Of a stretch of DNA of 11,167 bases, positions 1-6,042 are shown piece after piece (the first letter of the stretch is position 1; each line of letters starts with the position of its first letter). The DNA comes from JBKPCD01 sp046727175. Its GTDB lineage: Bacteria > Acidobacteriota > Vicinamibacteria > Vicinamibacterales > 2-12-FULL-66-21. Where the stretch lies: NCBI GenBank assembly GCA_046727175.1, contig JBKPCD010000198.1:1-11167 (forward strand), read 5' to 3'. The position numbers and the translations under genes were made by a program. The notes under the pieces were generated by a model. It saw nothing but the letters and a program-made list of their open reading frames with translations, did no database searches and had not been told where the DNA came from.

Positions 1-276
1 CTCGGCGGCGGTTTCGTGTTGGTTATCCTACATCGGGTACTGGCGTATTGGTCGCGCCGATCGCATGAATTCGGTCTTCTAATCAAGGGTCGAAGCGACG
101 TGATCGTCAGGGATGGAAGAACCGATGAATCGACGGCGCGCCGCAATCGACTAAGCGAGCAGGACCTGCTCGAAGATTTGCGGCTAAATGGGAACGTCGC
201 CAAGATCGACGATGTGTTGCTGGCGGTGTTGGAACGAAACGGTCACATCAGCGTCGTCCGACGGGCACAGCAATGA
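1..276 (+). CDS. DUF421 (YetF-like) membrane protein, C-terminal part, cut by the window edge
   Basis: The frame is open from base 1, so the gene begins outside the window. A GTG at 16 is an internal Val codon rather than a likely start. The visible 91 residues begin with the end of a hydrophobic stretch (GGGFVLVILH). They continue into the soluble C-terminal domain of DUF421/YetF proteins: a strand with the pattern LLIKGRSDVIVRDG, a helix with LSEQDLLEDLRLNG, then the 'dv..avlE.nG.isvv' strand (DDVLLAVLERNGHISVV). In the family, an N-terminal three-helix membrane domain precedes this cytoplasmic domain. Its biochemical role is poorly known; in Bacillus, YetF-type proteins are linked to the spore and cell envelope. 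The TGA stop is at 274-276. The next gene follows on the same strand after 55 nt. Family assignment is by pattern recognition and fairly safe; function is unknown. Confidence 0.8.
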   Translation, partial: LGGGFVLVILHRVLAYWSRRSHEFGLLIKGRSDVIVRDGRTDESTARRNRLSEQDLLEDLRLNGNVAKIDDVLLAVLERNGHISVVRRAQQ

Positions 277-331
277 CCTGTCGAACATAGATGAGCGACG
301 CGCAGGCAACACGGTCAACGGAGAACGGTTG

Positions 332-526
332 ATGCCATTCAAGAGTCAGGCGCAACGACGGAAATTCGCGCAGCTGCTTGTGGAAGGAAAGATCTCCAAT
401 CAGACCCTCGAGGAATGGAATCGAGAAACTGGCACCAAGAAGTTGCCCGAGCGAGTTAGGTCGAAGTCAAAGAAGACGAGCACGACGAAGTCGCCACGGA
501 CACGACGAGCGGCGAAGAAGAAATGA
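332..526 (+). CDS. Small Lys-rich conserved hypothetical protein (MPFKSQAQRRKF type)
   Basis: 64 residues. The ATG at 332 is chosen over upstream in-frame starts because GGAGA (320-324) lies 7 nt before it and because MPFKSQAQRRKF is a recurrent N-terminus in small bacterial and phage hypothetical proteins. Residues 1-43 look like a compact two-helix unit (AQRRKFAQLLVEGKIS, then QTLEEWNRETG). Residues 44-64 form a Lys/Arg/Ser/Thr tail ending RRAAKKK, resembling histone-H1-like or nucleic-acid-binding tails. No catalytic motif is visible. Nucleic-acid binding is an inference from charge only. The gene lies between the DUF421 gene and a DNA-ligase remnant on the opposite strand. Confidence 0.75.
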   Translation: MPFKSQAQRRKFAQLLVEGKISNQTLEEWNRETGTKKLPERVRSKSKKTSTTKSPRTRRAAKKK

Positions 527-589
527 CTCCTCATGGACGCGAATCGAGCCGCCTCGGCACGCGGCCCCTCACAACCTGGAGCTGTGCCC

Positions 590-748
590 CTACTCGCGGC
601 CGACGTCCTTCGCGCGCTTATCTTCACGCAGGCCGAGGAACTTGGAATGCCGCAGGTGATTGTCGGCGGTCCACTCGAGGAACTCGAACTGGCCGACGAG
701 CACCGGCTTCAGCCACTGGCACTCGGCCATCTTCGCCTTCGTGAGCCC
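590..748 (-). pseudogene. Orphan C-terminal piece of an ATP-dependent DNA ligase (LigD-like OB-fold end)
   Basis: Reading the minus strand from about 748 gives GLTKAKMAECQWLKP, LVGQFEFLEWTADNHLRH, then FLGLREDKRAKDV and a stop at 590-592. This is the signature end of the DNA-ligase C-terminal (OB) domain. The family pattern is 'W.kP.LVa.veF.EWT.dg.LRH..F.glReDK'. It is seen in LigD and in stand-alone ATP-dependent ligases of bacterial NHEJ. About 52 residues remain. The adenylation domain (Lys motif KxDG), polymerase and nuclease domains are not found upstream in any minus frame, because the sequence from 749 to the IS end at about 884 has no recognisable coding content. It is therefore a truncated, presumably dead gene. 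The two alternatives, LigD and a single-domain ligase, cannot be separated from this piece. Confidence 0.75.
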
Positions 749-871
749 CGCCCCAGCAAATATTCTGTCGGTTCCGAAAGTCGGAGCTGGCCGGCCATCG
801 CGCGACGCCTCGAGGCGAGTTATCATCGAGCACCAGTGATGGTTCGTACCGCGTTCGCGTTCATCATTGAC

Positions 872-884
872 GTGTGGTCCGCAA
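872..884 (-). repeat. IS terminus motif TTGCGGACCACAC
   Basis: Reading the minus strand, this 13-mer lies about 30 nt beyond the transposase stop at 913. It matches the ends of the two other remnants of the same type, TTGCTGAGTACAC at 1774-1786 and TTGCGGAGTACAC at 4770-4782. The shared position after the transposase stop supports reading it as the transposase-proximal IS end. Confidence 0.55.
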
Positions 885-912
885 AAACATCACACCGCCC
901 ATTCGAACCGAC

Positions 913-1257
913 TCACGCCACTCGCGGCTCAAGACGATACTCGTGGTGAAGGCCGCCGAGAATCGGCTTGGCAATGACGCTCTGGCTGTCGCCAATCCGA
1001 TGACCGTTCAACGTTGGTGTGCTCTCAGGGCCGTCGGGAAGGCCCGGTCCGAGACTCGCGTGGGGACGCCCACGATTGTAGTGCGCCACCCACTCCCGAA
1101 GGACGTGTCGGAGGTGACCCTCGTCGAACGGAATGACCCAGTCCAGGCATTCGCGCCGAATCGTGCCAATCAGCCGCTCACAGAACGCATTCGCTTGCGG
1201 CGCTCGCACCGGCGTCTTGAGAATCGTCAGACCCATCGACGTGATTGCGCGGTCCAC
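913..1257 (-). pseudogene. Transposase C-terminal fragment, integrase core (IS481/IS3-like), copy 1
   Basis: About 114 residues of the C-terminal half of a DDE integrase-core transposase. Recognisable landmarks are VDRAITSMGL, ILKTPVRAPQANAFCERLIG, GTIRRECLDWVIPF, HYNRGRPHASLGPGLP and the terminal GGLHHEYRLEP. The catalytic Glu of the triad is in NAFCERLIG. Both catalytic Asp residues and the N-terminal helix-turn-helix region are missing. The homology breaks at about 1258, exactly where an inverted-repeat end (1258-1270) begins. The frame then continues into unrelated residues. The fragment cannot be an active transposase. Family assignment to the IS481/IS3 superfamily is by motif; the exact IS family is not resolved. 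Confidence 0.85.
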
Positions 1258-1542
1258 CTGTACTCCGCAAAACTCTGTTCGGCCAAGAAAGGGCTTGATC
1301 GCAAGTGTCTGCCAGTAGATCCTCGGTCGGCGCTTTGAACTATCTGTCGAGCACGCAACTCAATCGTTCTGGGTTATCGAAATCCGCCCTTAAGCGAGCC
1401 CAAAACGGCGACCCCCCACATCGCCGGCTGAGCTGTCCCATTCACCGTTATGGGCACTGCCGCGACCCGACTCACATCGCTTTTGGAAGAGCCGAGGAAT
1501 CAGGTCACTTTCTGTGTTGGACGGAATTTTTGCGGATCACAG
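1258..1542. mobile_element. Candidate small non-autonomous element flanked by imperfect inverted repeats
   Basis: The left end reads CTGTACTCCGCAAAACTCTG. The reverse complement of the right end reads CTGTGATCCGCAAAAATTCC. The outer 15 positions agree except for two, and similarity continues weakly inward (left AGAAAGGGCTTGAT, right AGAAAGTGACCTGAT). The element is about 285 bp and contains no convincing gene. Each end abuts a point where a transposase homology breaks: copy 1 on the left, copy A on the right. The ends also resemble the 3' ends of those IS copies (TTGCGGANYACA), suggesting mobilisation by the same transposase. An alternative is two IS ends brought together by rearrangement. 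No clear target-site duplication was seen. Confidence 0.4.
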
Positions 1543-1750
1543 GCATCTGCGGAAGATCCTCTCCGAGCGGGTGGCTCATGACGATCGAGGTCGCCCCCAC
1601 GCGAGTCTCGGTCCGGGGATTCCAGAAACTTCAGCGAGGACAGTGGTGCGGACGACGGGCGATCAGCTTCCGGAAGGACAACGCGTGGTCGCCAAGCGCA
1701 TGCTCGGCGGTCTCCATCACGAGGACCGCCTTGAGCCGGCGGTGGCTTGA
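1542..1750 (+). pseudogene. Transposase C-terminal fragment, integrase core, copy A
   Basis: About 68 residues of the extreme C-terminus of an integrase-core transposase: HLRKILSERVAHDDRGRPHA, SLGPGIPE, then GGLHHEDRLEP and a TGA at 1748-1750. No residue of the catalytic triad remains. The DNA is about 92% identical (19 differences in 245 bp by hand alignment, no gaps) to 4538-4782, so this is a truncated duplicate of copy B or of a shared parent. Residues just before the homology (LDGIFAD) resemble the family's second-Asp segment 'HDRDGIFA'. That allows an internal deletion as an alternative to truncation by the 1258-1542 element. Confidence 0.8.
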
Positions 1751-1786
1751 GTTTTTGCATGAGGCGTGAGTTCTTGCTGAGTACAC
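1542..1786 (+). repeat. 245-bp direct repeat, copy 1 of 2 (IS right end)
   Basis: Aligns without gaps to 4538-4782 at about 92% identity by hand count. It covers the last part of the transposase gene and the non-coding IS end. The non-coding end carries two subterminal decamers, GAGTTTTTGC (1749-1758) and GAGTTCTTGC (1768-1777), followed by the terminus TTGCTGAGTACAC. Confidence 0.85.
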
Positions 1787-1800
1787 CCTCCAACGAGGGT
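1785..1800 (-). terminator. Short hairpin just after the amidohydrolase stop
   Basis: ACCCTC (1785-1790), a CAAC loop and GAGGGT (1795-1800) make a perfect 6-bp stem. On the minus strand it begins 3 nt after the amidohydrolase stop at 1804-1806. No T-run follows, because the IS end starts immediately. It could be the stem of a terminator whose tail was replaced by the IS, or chance. Confidence 0.3.
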
Positions 1801-1803
1801 CGG

Positions 1804-2746
1804 CTACGCCGGAATCTTGATCAGCGTGTGAGCATTGCCCCATACGATCTTCTGGAAGATCTCCGACGACGCGGACCGTTTCAGCATCGGTCAACGTCTC
1901 GCGCGCGACACACTTGCCGGCCAACCGCGCCGCTGCCGGATTGTTTCCCTGGCTGACGCCGGCGCCGTGGCCGTCGGTGCAGCCGCAGTCGCTTCCGAAC
2001 AGCAGCTTGTTCTGATGGCGGCGCAGGAAGTCCGCGGTGAATTCCGGGTCACGCGAGAGCATGTTGTTGCCCGACTTGGCCGACAGATCACCGTAGAGGT
2101 TCGGATAGTCGCCGAGCAGTTTGTCGGTGATGCCTCCGCGGACGATTGGACCGGACGGATACGCAGCCTCGTTGTGATAATCAGCGCTCACATTCGCCCA
2201 GAACGCGTCGGCATGCCCGATGAACGTCGTGTCGGGATGGGCCTTCAGCATCCGCTCGAAGTTCTTGGCGAACCCCGGGCTCCACGCGCCTTCGTTCTCG
2301 AAGTGATCGACTTCCTGGAAGTGGATCAGAATCGGCACGCGCAGCTCGGCGGCGAGCGCGTACCCACGCTGGAACTCCGGTCCGTCGGTGGCGAGGTGGT
2401 ACTTCATCTCGCCGAATCCTTGAGCGCCGGACTTTACGCTTTGTGTGAGCGCGTCGACACCCTCCGGTCTGGACGGATCCGCGCTGCAGAACCATGTGAA
2501 GCGGTCCGGAGCCGCAGCCTGTACCGCGCGGACTTGATCGCTGGCCGCGGCGCGCGTCAGCAGGTTCGCCTTGCCGATACCGGCCCCATCGAGATGCGCG
2601 ATGTTGGCAGCGGGCTGGCCCCGCATGTGAAAGTGCAGGTCGAAGACCGGCGATCCCCACTCGCTGGCCTGCGAGCCTCTCAGGGCTACGGCCGGCACGG
2701 ACGCCGCCGCCCCGACCAGTCCAAGAAATTCACGACGGTTCAACAT
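1804..2746 (-). pseudogene. Tat-exported amidohydrolase (amidohydrolase_2/TIM-barrel type) with a 3' frameshift
   Basis: Metal-dependent hydrolase of the amidohydrolase_2 (PF04909-like) group; the substrate is unknown. Residues 1-24 are a twin-arginine signal (NRREFLG, then a hydrophobic Ala/Val run), so the product should be exported folded. Metal-site candidates are HFH at 38-40, His142 (ILIHF), His178 (FIGHADAFW) and Asp253 (LLFGSD). The ATG at 2746 is supported by GGGAGGA (minus strand, about 2757-2763). After CVARETLT the original frame becomes nonsense and runs on through the adjacent IS remnant to 1631. A shift of one base at about 1886-1895 restores a family-like end: MLKRSASSEIFQKI, VWGNAHTLIKIPA and a TAG at 1804-1806. 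The corrected length is about 313 aa. Only the last 25 or so residues are affected, so activity may be reduced or lost. Upstream, 39 nt away on the same strand, lies an esterase tail, implying a former catabolic operon. Confidence 0.8.
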
Positions 2747-2785
2747 GGCAAAAGAGTCCTCCCAGGCGACTGATCTCGCGGGTGC

Positions 2786-2985
2786 TCAGTTGGCCAGCTT
2801 CTGCGAACGCAACCAGTCTCCGAAGCGCTCGAGCCACGAATCCACCGGCTGGTTGCGCGGGCGCGTGCCGAAGTCGTGGCCGCCTTCTGGTAGATGTGGA
2901 TTTCTGCTGGTCTGTTCGCCTGCGTCCAAGCAGCGAATAGCGCTGGAGCGCTCTTGTTCGAGATTGGATCGTTCTGTGCGCTCCG
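2786..2985 (-). pseudogene. Alpha/beta-hydrolase (esterase/dienelactone-hydrolase type), 3' remnant with a frameshift
   Basis: The minus strand reads NDPISNKSAPALFAAW and NRPAEIHIYQK in one frame. One base later it reads EGGHDFGTRPRN and WLERFGDWLRSQKL in another, ending at the stop at 2786-2788. Together these match the C-terminus of secreted esterases and acetyl-xylan-esterase-like hydrolases: 'aDDP...s..ly.alr.a..paElHiY.kGGHGFG.r...pvd.W...f.dWl'. The His of GGHDFG is the expected catalytic-triad His. The frame break (a missing G near 2880) and the absence of the nucleophile-bearing N-terminal two thirds mean the gene is dead. Its 5' part is replaced by transposase fragment C at about 2986. 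It probably once preceded the amidohydrolase gene in an operon. Confidence 0.7.
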
Positions 2986-2988
2986 GAG

Positions 2989-3494
2989 GTGCGCGCGTAA
3001 GAACTCGCGCCACGTCATCCCGCCGCGGGTGCCAGCAGGTCCGAGACCCGCTTCGCGAAGCCAGTTGCGCACGGATGTGGCGGAAACCGTGAACCCAAGA
3101 CCTTTCATCTCTCCCACAATGCGTTGATGGCCCCACTTCGGGTTGTCTCGCGCAAGACGGACGACAGCGCGCGGATTTCACGACAGATCGCCGGGCGACC
3201 AGCGCGGCACGGGTAGGTCCAACGTTTCGTAACCAACTGCCGATGCCAGCGAAGCAGTGTCGCCGGGGTAATGATGAAGGCGTGCCATCGTCTGCGCGGC
3301 AAGAGTCGGCTGGCCGCCGTCAAGAGCACCCGGTCGGTCCACGTCATCGTCGGGCGGCGGGTTTGTCGCCGAAGGACCGCGAGTTCGTGCCGGAGCACGA
3401 CTATCTCCAAGTCCTTGAACTCGTTCGAACGAAAATGCAACGCCACGAGTTGCAGAATCCGCCGAAGCACCACGTAACAGAACGAGAGGAACAC
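2989..3494 (-). pseudogene. Transposase N-terminal part, integrase-core family, copy C, frameshifted
   Basis: The GTG at 3494 (minus) is preceded 5 nt upstream by GGAGG. The protein reads as the DNA-binding half of an IS481/IS3-like transposase: FKDLEIVVLRHELAVLRRQ, TPATLLRWHRQLVTKRWTY, and GRPAICREIRAL. After a one-base loss near 3168 it continues KWGHQRIVGEMKGLGFTV, WLREAGLGPAGT and TWREFLRAH. Homology stops at about 2989, just before the position where the first catalytic Asp ('aVDFF') should occur, so the whole catalytic core is missing. The junction runs straight into the esterase tail. Either the IS is one-ended by deletion, or it inserted into the esterase gene and then lost its other half. 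Confidence 0.85.
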
Positions 3495-3611
3495 GACGCC
3501 TCCAGCGTAGTGAAGATCGGTATTCTACGCATCGGTCGTTTGACTCACGTTGTCACATCGCCACCCCGGCAGAAGGCGACCCGGATTAAATGCACCCTTC
3601 ACGCGGGGTGT

Positions 3612-3884
3612 CGACCGCCAGGTCCATCGACGACGGAGCCAATCGCGGTGCCATCGTACGACCGTGTCCGGCTGAACAAGCACCAACGCCGTACGCCAGT
3701 TTCGCCAGACTTGGGCCAATCCGATCCAAAACAGCCGGTCGCGGGTCCGGAGATGCGGCCGCTGGGTTGTCCGTTTCAGCGCGCTGAGCTGTTGCCGCAG
3801 CGCCAGGTTCTCCAGGGCCAATTCGCGATGTCCGCGGCAAGCCACTGCCAACGCACGGCCGATCAGGAGCGGCAGCTCCACCAT
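3612..3884 (-). pseudogene. Transposase N-terminal fragment, integrase-core family, copy D
   Basis: From a likely ATG at 3884 (minus) the sequence reads VELPLLIGRALAVACRGHRE, LALENLALRQQLSALKR, RDRLFWIGLAQVWRNWR and TVVRWHRDWLRRRWTWRS. This is the helix-turn-helix and linker region of an integrase-core transposase. It is a different subtype from copy C, being the 'LALENLALRQQL' group. Family similarity ends at about 3612. The frame then continues with unrelated sequence to a stop at 3525, about 30 nt upstream of the copy C start codon. No catalytic residues are present. The fragment probably marks the left part of an IS whose right part was deleted. Confidence 0.8.
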
Positions 3885-3956
3885 ACCTGGATCCTGGCGA
3901 ATGTTGGAGCCAAAATCGACAGTCACCGAGTGCGGATCGAGTTCTGGCGAACGTCA

Positions 3957-4019
3957 GAGGCTCTCAAGCACCAGTTCGCGATGGCCGCGGCAGGCGAGGG
4001 CGAACCCGCGTGTGATCCA
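3957..4019 (-). pseudogene. Very short transposase N-terminal remnant, copy E
   Basis: 21 residues on the minus strand (RGFALACRGHRELVLESL and flanks) repeat the start of copy D (RALAVACRGHRELALENL). At the DNA level 3963-4004 and 3810-3851 align without gaps at somewhat under 80%. A stop follows at 3954-3956. The remnant points away from copy B, so it cannot be B's own 5' end without an inversion. Confidence 0.6.
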
Positions 4020-4091
4020 GAAAAGTGTTACCAGCACACGGTGATCGTGTCCTCCGTCTGGTGCGAGAATCAACGGGACACGAGTCCGGAT

Positions 4092-4746
4092 GCAGTTCTG
4101 GCGAGGGACAGGCGGCCCGTGCCGTCGCGGCCGGGTTCGTCGCAGCCGTGGTGCACGTTTCTGCGAAATCACGCGTGCGAGACACTGACGTGCGATGTCT
4201 TCGTGGCGGTCACGGCCACGTTCCGACTCGTCTACGTTTTCCTACTGCGGGAGATCGGCACCCGTCGGATTCTCCATTGGAACGTCACGGAACACCCAAC
4301 GGGCGAGTGGCCGGCGCAGCAGTTCAGAAGCGTCCTCACGGGCGAGGAGCCGTACTGGTTCGTCGTACACGATCGCGATGCGGTATTCTCGCTGACCCTG
4401 GACAACGTCGTGCAATCCATGAAGCTGCGCGTACTTGAAGACCCCTGTCCGCGTTCCGCAGGCGAACGCGTTCTGCGAACGCCTGATCGGAACCGCGCGT
4501 CGCGAATGCCTCGACCATCTCATTCCGCTGAGTGAGCGGCATGTGCGGAAGATCCTCTCTGAGTGGATGGCTCATGACAATCGAGGTCGCCCCCACGCGA
4601 GTCTCGGTCCGGGGATTCCAGAAACTTCAACGCGGACAGTGGTGCCGAGGACGGGCCATCAGCTTCCGGACGGACAACGTGTAGTCGCCAAGCGCATTCT
4701 CAACGGTCTCCATCACGAGTACCGCCTTGAGCCGGCGGCGGCTTGA
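4092..4746 (+). pseudogene. Transposase central and C-terminal part, copy B, one-base frameshift
   Basis: The first frame gives VLARDRRPVPSRPGSS, TFLRNHACETLTCDVF (first catalytic Asp), REIGTRRILHWNVTEHPT, FVVHDRDAVF (second Asp) and VVQSMKLRVL. An extra T in 'tacttgaag' at about 4434 shifts the frame. The second frame continues KTPVRVPQANAFCERLIG (catalytic Glu), RRECLDHLIPL, NRGRPHASLGPGIPE and HHEYRLEPAAA with a TGA at 4744-4746. The full DDE triad is thus visible but split over two frames, and the N-terminal DNA-binding part is missing. The last 209 bp plus the IS end are duplicated at 1542-1786. A programmed shift is unlikely because the slippery site is not a classic A-rich or G-rich heptamer and the N-terminus is gone. 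Confidence 0.85.
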
Positions 4747-4782
4747 GTTTTTGCATGAGGCGTGAGTTCTTGCGGAGTACAC
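4538..4782 (+). repeat. 245-bp direct repeat, copy 2 of 2 (IS right end)
   Basis: Partner of 1542-1786, about 92% identical without gaps. It ends with TTGCGGAGTACAC at 4770-4782. The subterminal decamers GAGTTTTTGC (4745-4754) and GAGTTCTTGC (4764-4773) are the same as in the other copy. Confidence 0.85.
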
Positions 4783-4798
4783 GTGTTCACAGCGTCGC

Positions 4799-4804
4799 TA
4801 TAAT
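4799..4804 (+). promoter_or_regulatory. Candidate -10 box TATAAT for the phosphoesterase operon
   Basis: A perfect TATAAT lies 43 nt before the ATG at 4848, in otherwise GC-rich DNA. The best -35 at 17-bp spacing is AGTACA (4776-4781), sharing only ACA with TTGACA, and it lies inside the IS terminus. If used, transcription would start near 4811, at the edge of a palindrome. A hybrid promoter using the IS end is possible but unproven. Confidence 0.4.
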
Positions 4805-4812
4805 CAGAGCCA

Positions 4813-4824
4813 CCCATTAATGGG
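4813..4824. promoter_or_regulatory. Perfect 12-bp palindrome CCCATTAATGGG, operator candidate
   Basis: The two half-sites CCCATT and AATGGG are exact reverse complements with no spacer. The palindrome sits 8 nt after the TATAAT box and 23 nt before the start codon, where a repressor dimer would block transcription initiation. No regulator gene is adjacent. Confidence 0.4.
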
Positions 4825-4847
4825 GACGCACACAACGGACTAGACGG

Positions 4848-6023
4848 ATGCCACCGACCGGACTCGACAATCTGCGGCACCTTGTCGTGCTGATGATGGA
4901 AAACCGCTCGTTCGATCACATGTTTGGCGGGCTGAAGCCCGCCCACCCAGACATCGACATCTGGCCCCACGGCTATACGAACCCCGACACGCAGGGGAAG
5001 GAAATTTCTCCTCAGCCGAAGGCGGAGTATCAAGGACAGCTTGATCCCGATCCGAATCACGATTTCGCGCCGGTCAACGAGCAGATCTTCAACGGCGGCC
5101 CGACGCCCGATATGCGCGGGTTTATCCAAAGTTACTTTAAGCAGCGGAAGAACGTGAAGAGCTCGCACCGCATCATGTACTACTTCAAGCCCGATCAGCT
5201 GCCGGTGCTGAGCAATCTGGCGCTCGAGTACGTCGTGTTCAACCGCTGGTTCGCGTCGATTCCTGGGCCGACGTTGTGCAACCGTGCGTTCGCGCACTAT
5301 GGCACGTCGTTCGGGCACGTCGGCATGGAGTTGAAGTACTTCGGGCACTCGATCAAGAGCATCTACGAGCGTCTGCGCGCCGGCGGCCGGACGACCAAGC
5401 TCTATTACTTCGATAGAGCGAGTTCTACGCTCGAATTAGTCAACCTATTGCAGGACCAGCCCCAGATCTTCGCCACTTACGAGCAGTTCCTCGCGGACTG
5501 CCACGCCGGCACGCTGGCTGATTACGCGTTCGTTGAGCCGAACTACAGCGACCACGACGGCCTAATCGCCAGCGACCAGCATCCAGACCATCACGTCGCA
5601 GAGGGCGAGCGATTCATCGCCTCGATCTACATGGCGATCAAGTCGAATCCGGCGCTTTGGCCTAATAGCGCCCTGCTCATCACCTACGACGAGCACGGCG
5701 GCATCTTCGATCACGTACAGCCGCCCAGCCCCGACGGCAAAGACGACAACTTCGAGGCGCCGGCCGACAAAACGGGCACCGGGCAGCCATTCAAGTTCGA
5801 TCGGCTCGGCGTGCGCGTTCCGGCGATTCTGGTGTCGCCGTGGGTGACGAAGGGCCGCGTCGTGAACGAGGTCTACGAGCACGCATCGATTCCTGCCACG
5901 GCGACCGAGTGGCTGCTGCCCGGATTTGACGGACCGCGGACCGAACGCGAGACGAAGGCGAGAACGTTTCTCCATCTGCTGTCCGAGCCGCTCATGCGCA
6001 CGGATGGTCCGAACTTCGTGTAG
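4848..6023 (+). CDS. Phosphoesterase family protein (phospholipase C / acid phosphatase type)
   Basis: 391 aa, full length. The family (PF04185) hydrolyses phosphate esters such as phosphatidylcholine or phosphomonoesters, using metal ions in an alkaline-phosphatase-like fold. Visible motifs, in order: MMENRSFDHMFG at 16-27 with the ENRSFDH metal/nucleophile region; NHDF at 70-73; PGPTLCNRAFAHYGTS at 139-154; EPNYSDHDG at 230-238; DQHPDHHVAEGE at 243-254; and YDEHGGIFDHVQPP at 280-293, the strongest family signature; then RVPAILVSPWV. An in-frame TAA at 4818-4820 rules out a longer N-terminus. The ATG at 4848 has only a weak ribosome site. Unusually, there is no signal peptide, whereas many relatives are exported by Tat or Sec. 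The next gene starts 19 nt later, indicating an operon. Phospholipase versus phosphatase activity cannot be told from sequence. Confidence 0.9.
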   Translation: MPPTGLDNLRHLVVLMMENRSFDHMFGGLKPAHPDIDIWPHGYTNPDTQGKEISPQPKAEYQGQLDPDPNHDFAPVNEQIFNGGPTPDMRGFIQSYFKQRKNVKSSHRIMYYFKPDQLPVLSNLALEYVVFNRWFASIPGPTLCNRAFAHYGTSFGHVGMELKYFGHSIKSIYERLRAGGRTTKLYYFDRASSTLELVNLLQDQPQIFATYEQFLADCHAGTLADYAFVEPNYSDHDGLIASDQHPDHHVAEGERFIASIYMAIKSNPALWPNSALLITYDEHGGIFDHVQPPSPDGKDDNFEAPADKTGTGQPFKFDRLGVRVPAILVSPWVTKGRVVNEVYEHASIPATATEWLLPGFDGPRTERETKARTFLHLLSEPLMRTDGPNFV

Positions 6024-6042
6024 CTCCCTCGGGTGAAGTGAA

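Noticed and set aside
533..949. 138-aa open frame on the plus strand
   Set aside because: Mostly antisense of the DNA-ligase remnant, whose minus-strand motif is strong.
1835..2773. 312-aa open frame on the plus strand
   Set aside because: Exact antisense of the amidohydrolase, which has a Tat signal, metal motifs and a ribosome site. The plus frame has no family features.
4420..4440. Programmed frameshift in transposase B
   Set aside because: The site (tacttgaag) lacks an A6G- or A7-type slippery run, and the protein has already lost its N-terminus, so a decay mutation is simpler.
3243..4535. 430-aa open frame on the plus strand
   Set aside because: Up to about 4080 it is the antisense of transposase fragments C, D and E. 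Only its last part (from about 4092) is real transposase B coding sequence, which ends by frameshift.
4713..5348. 211-aa open frame on the minus strand
   Set aside because: Antisense of the phosphoesterase N-terminal half, and it would read through an IS end.
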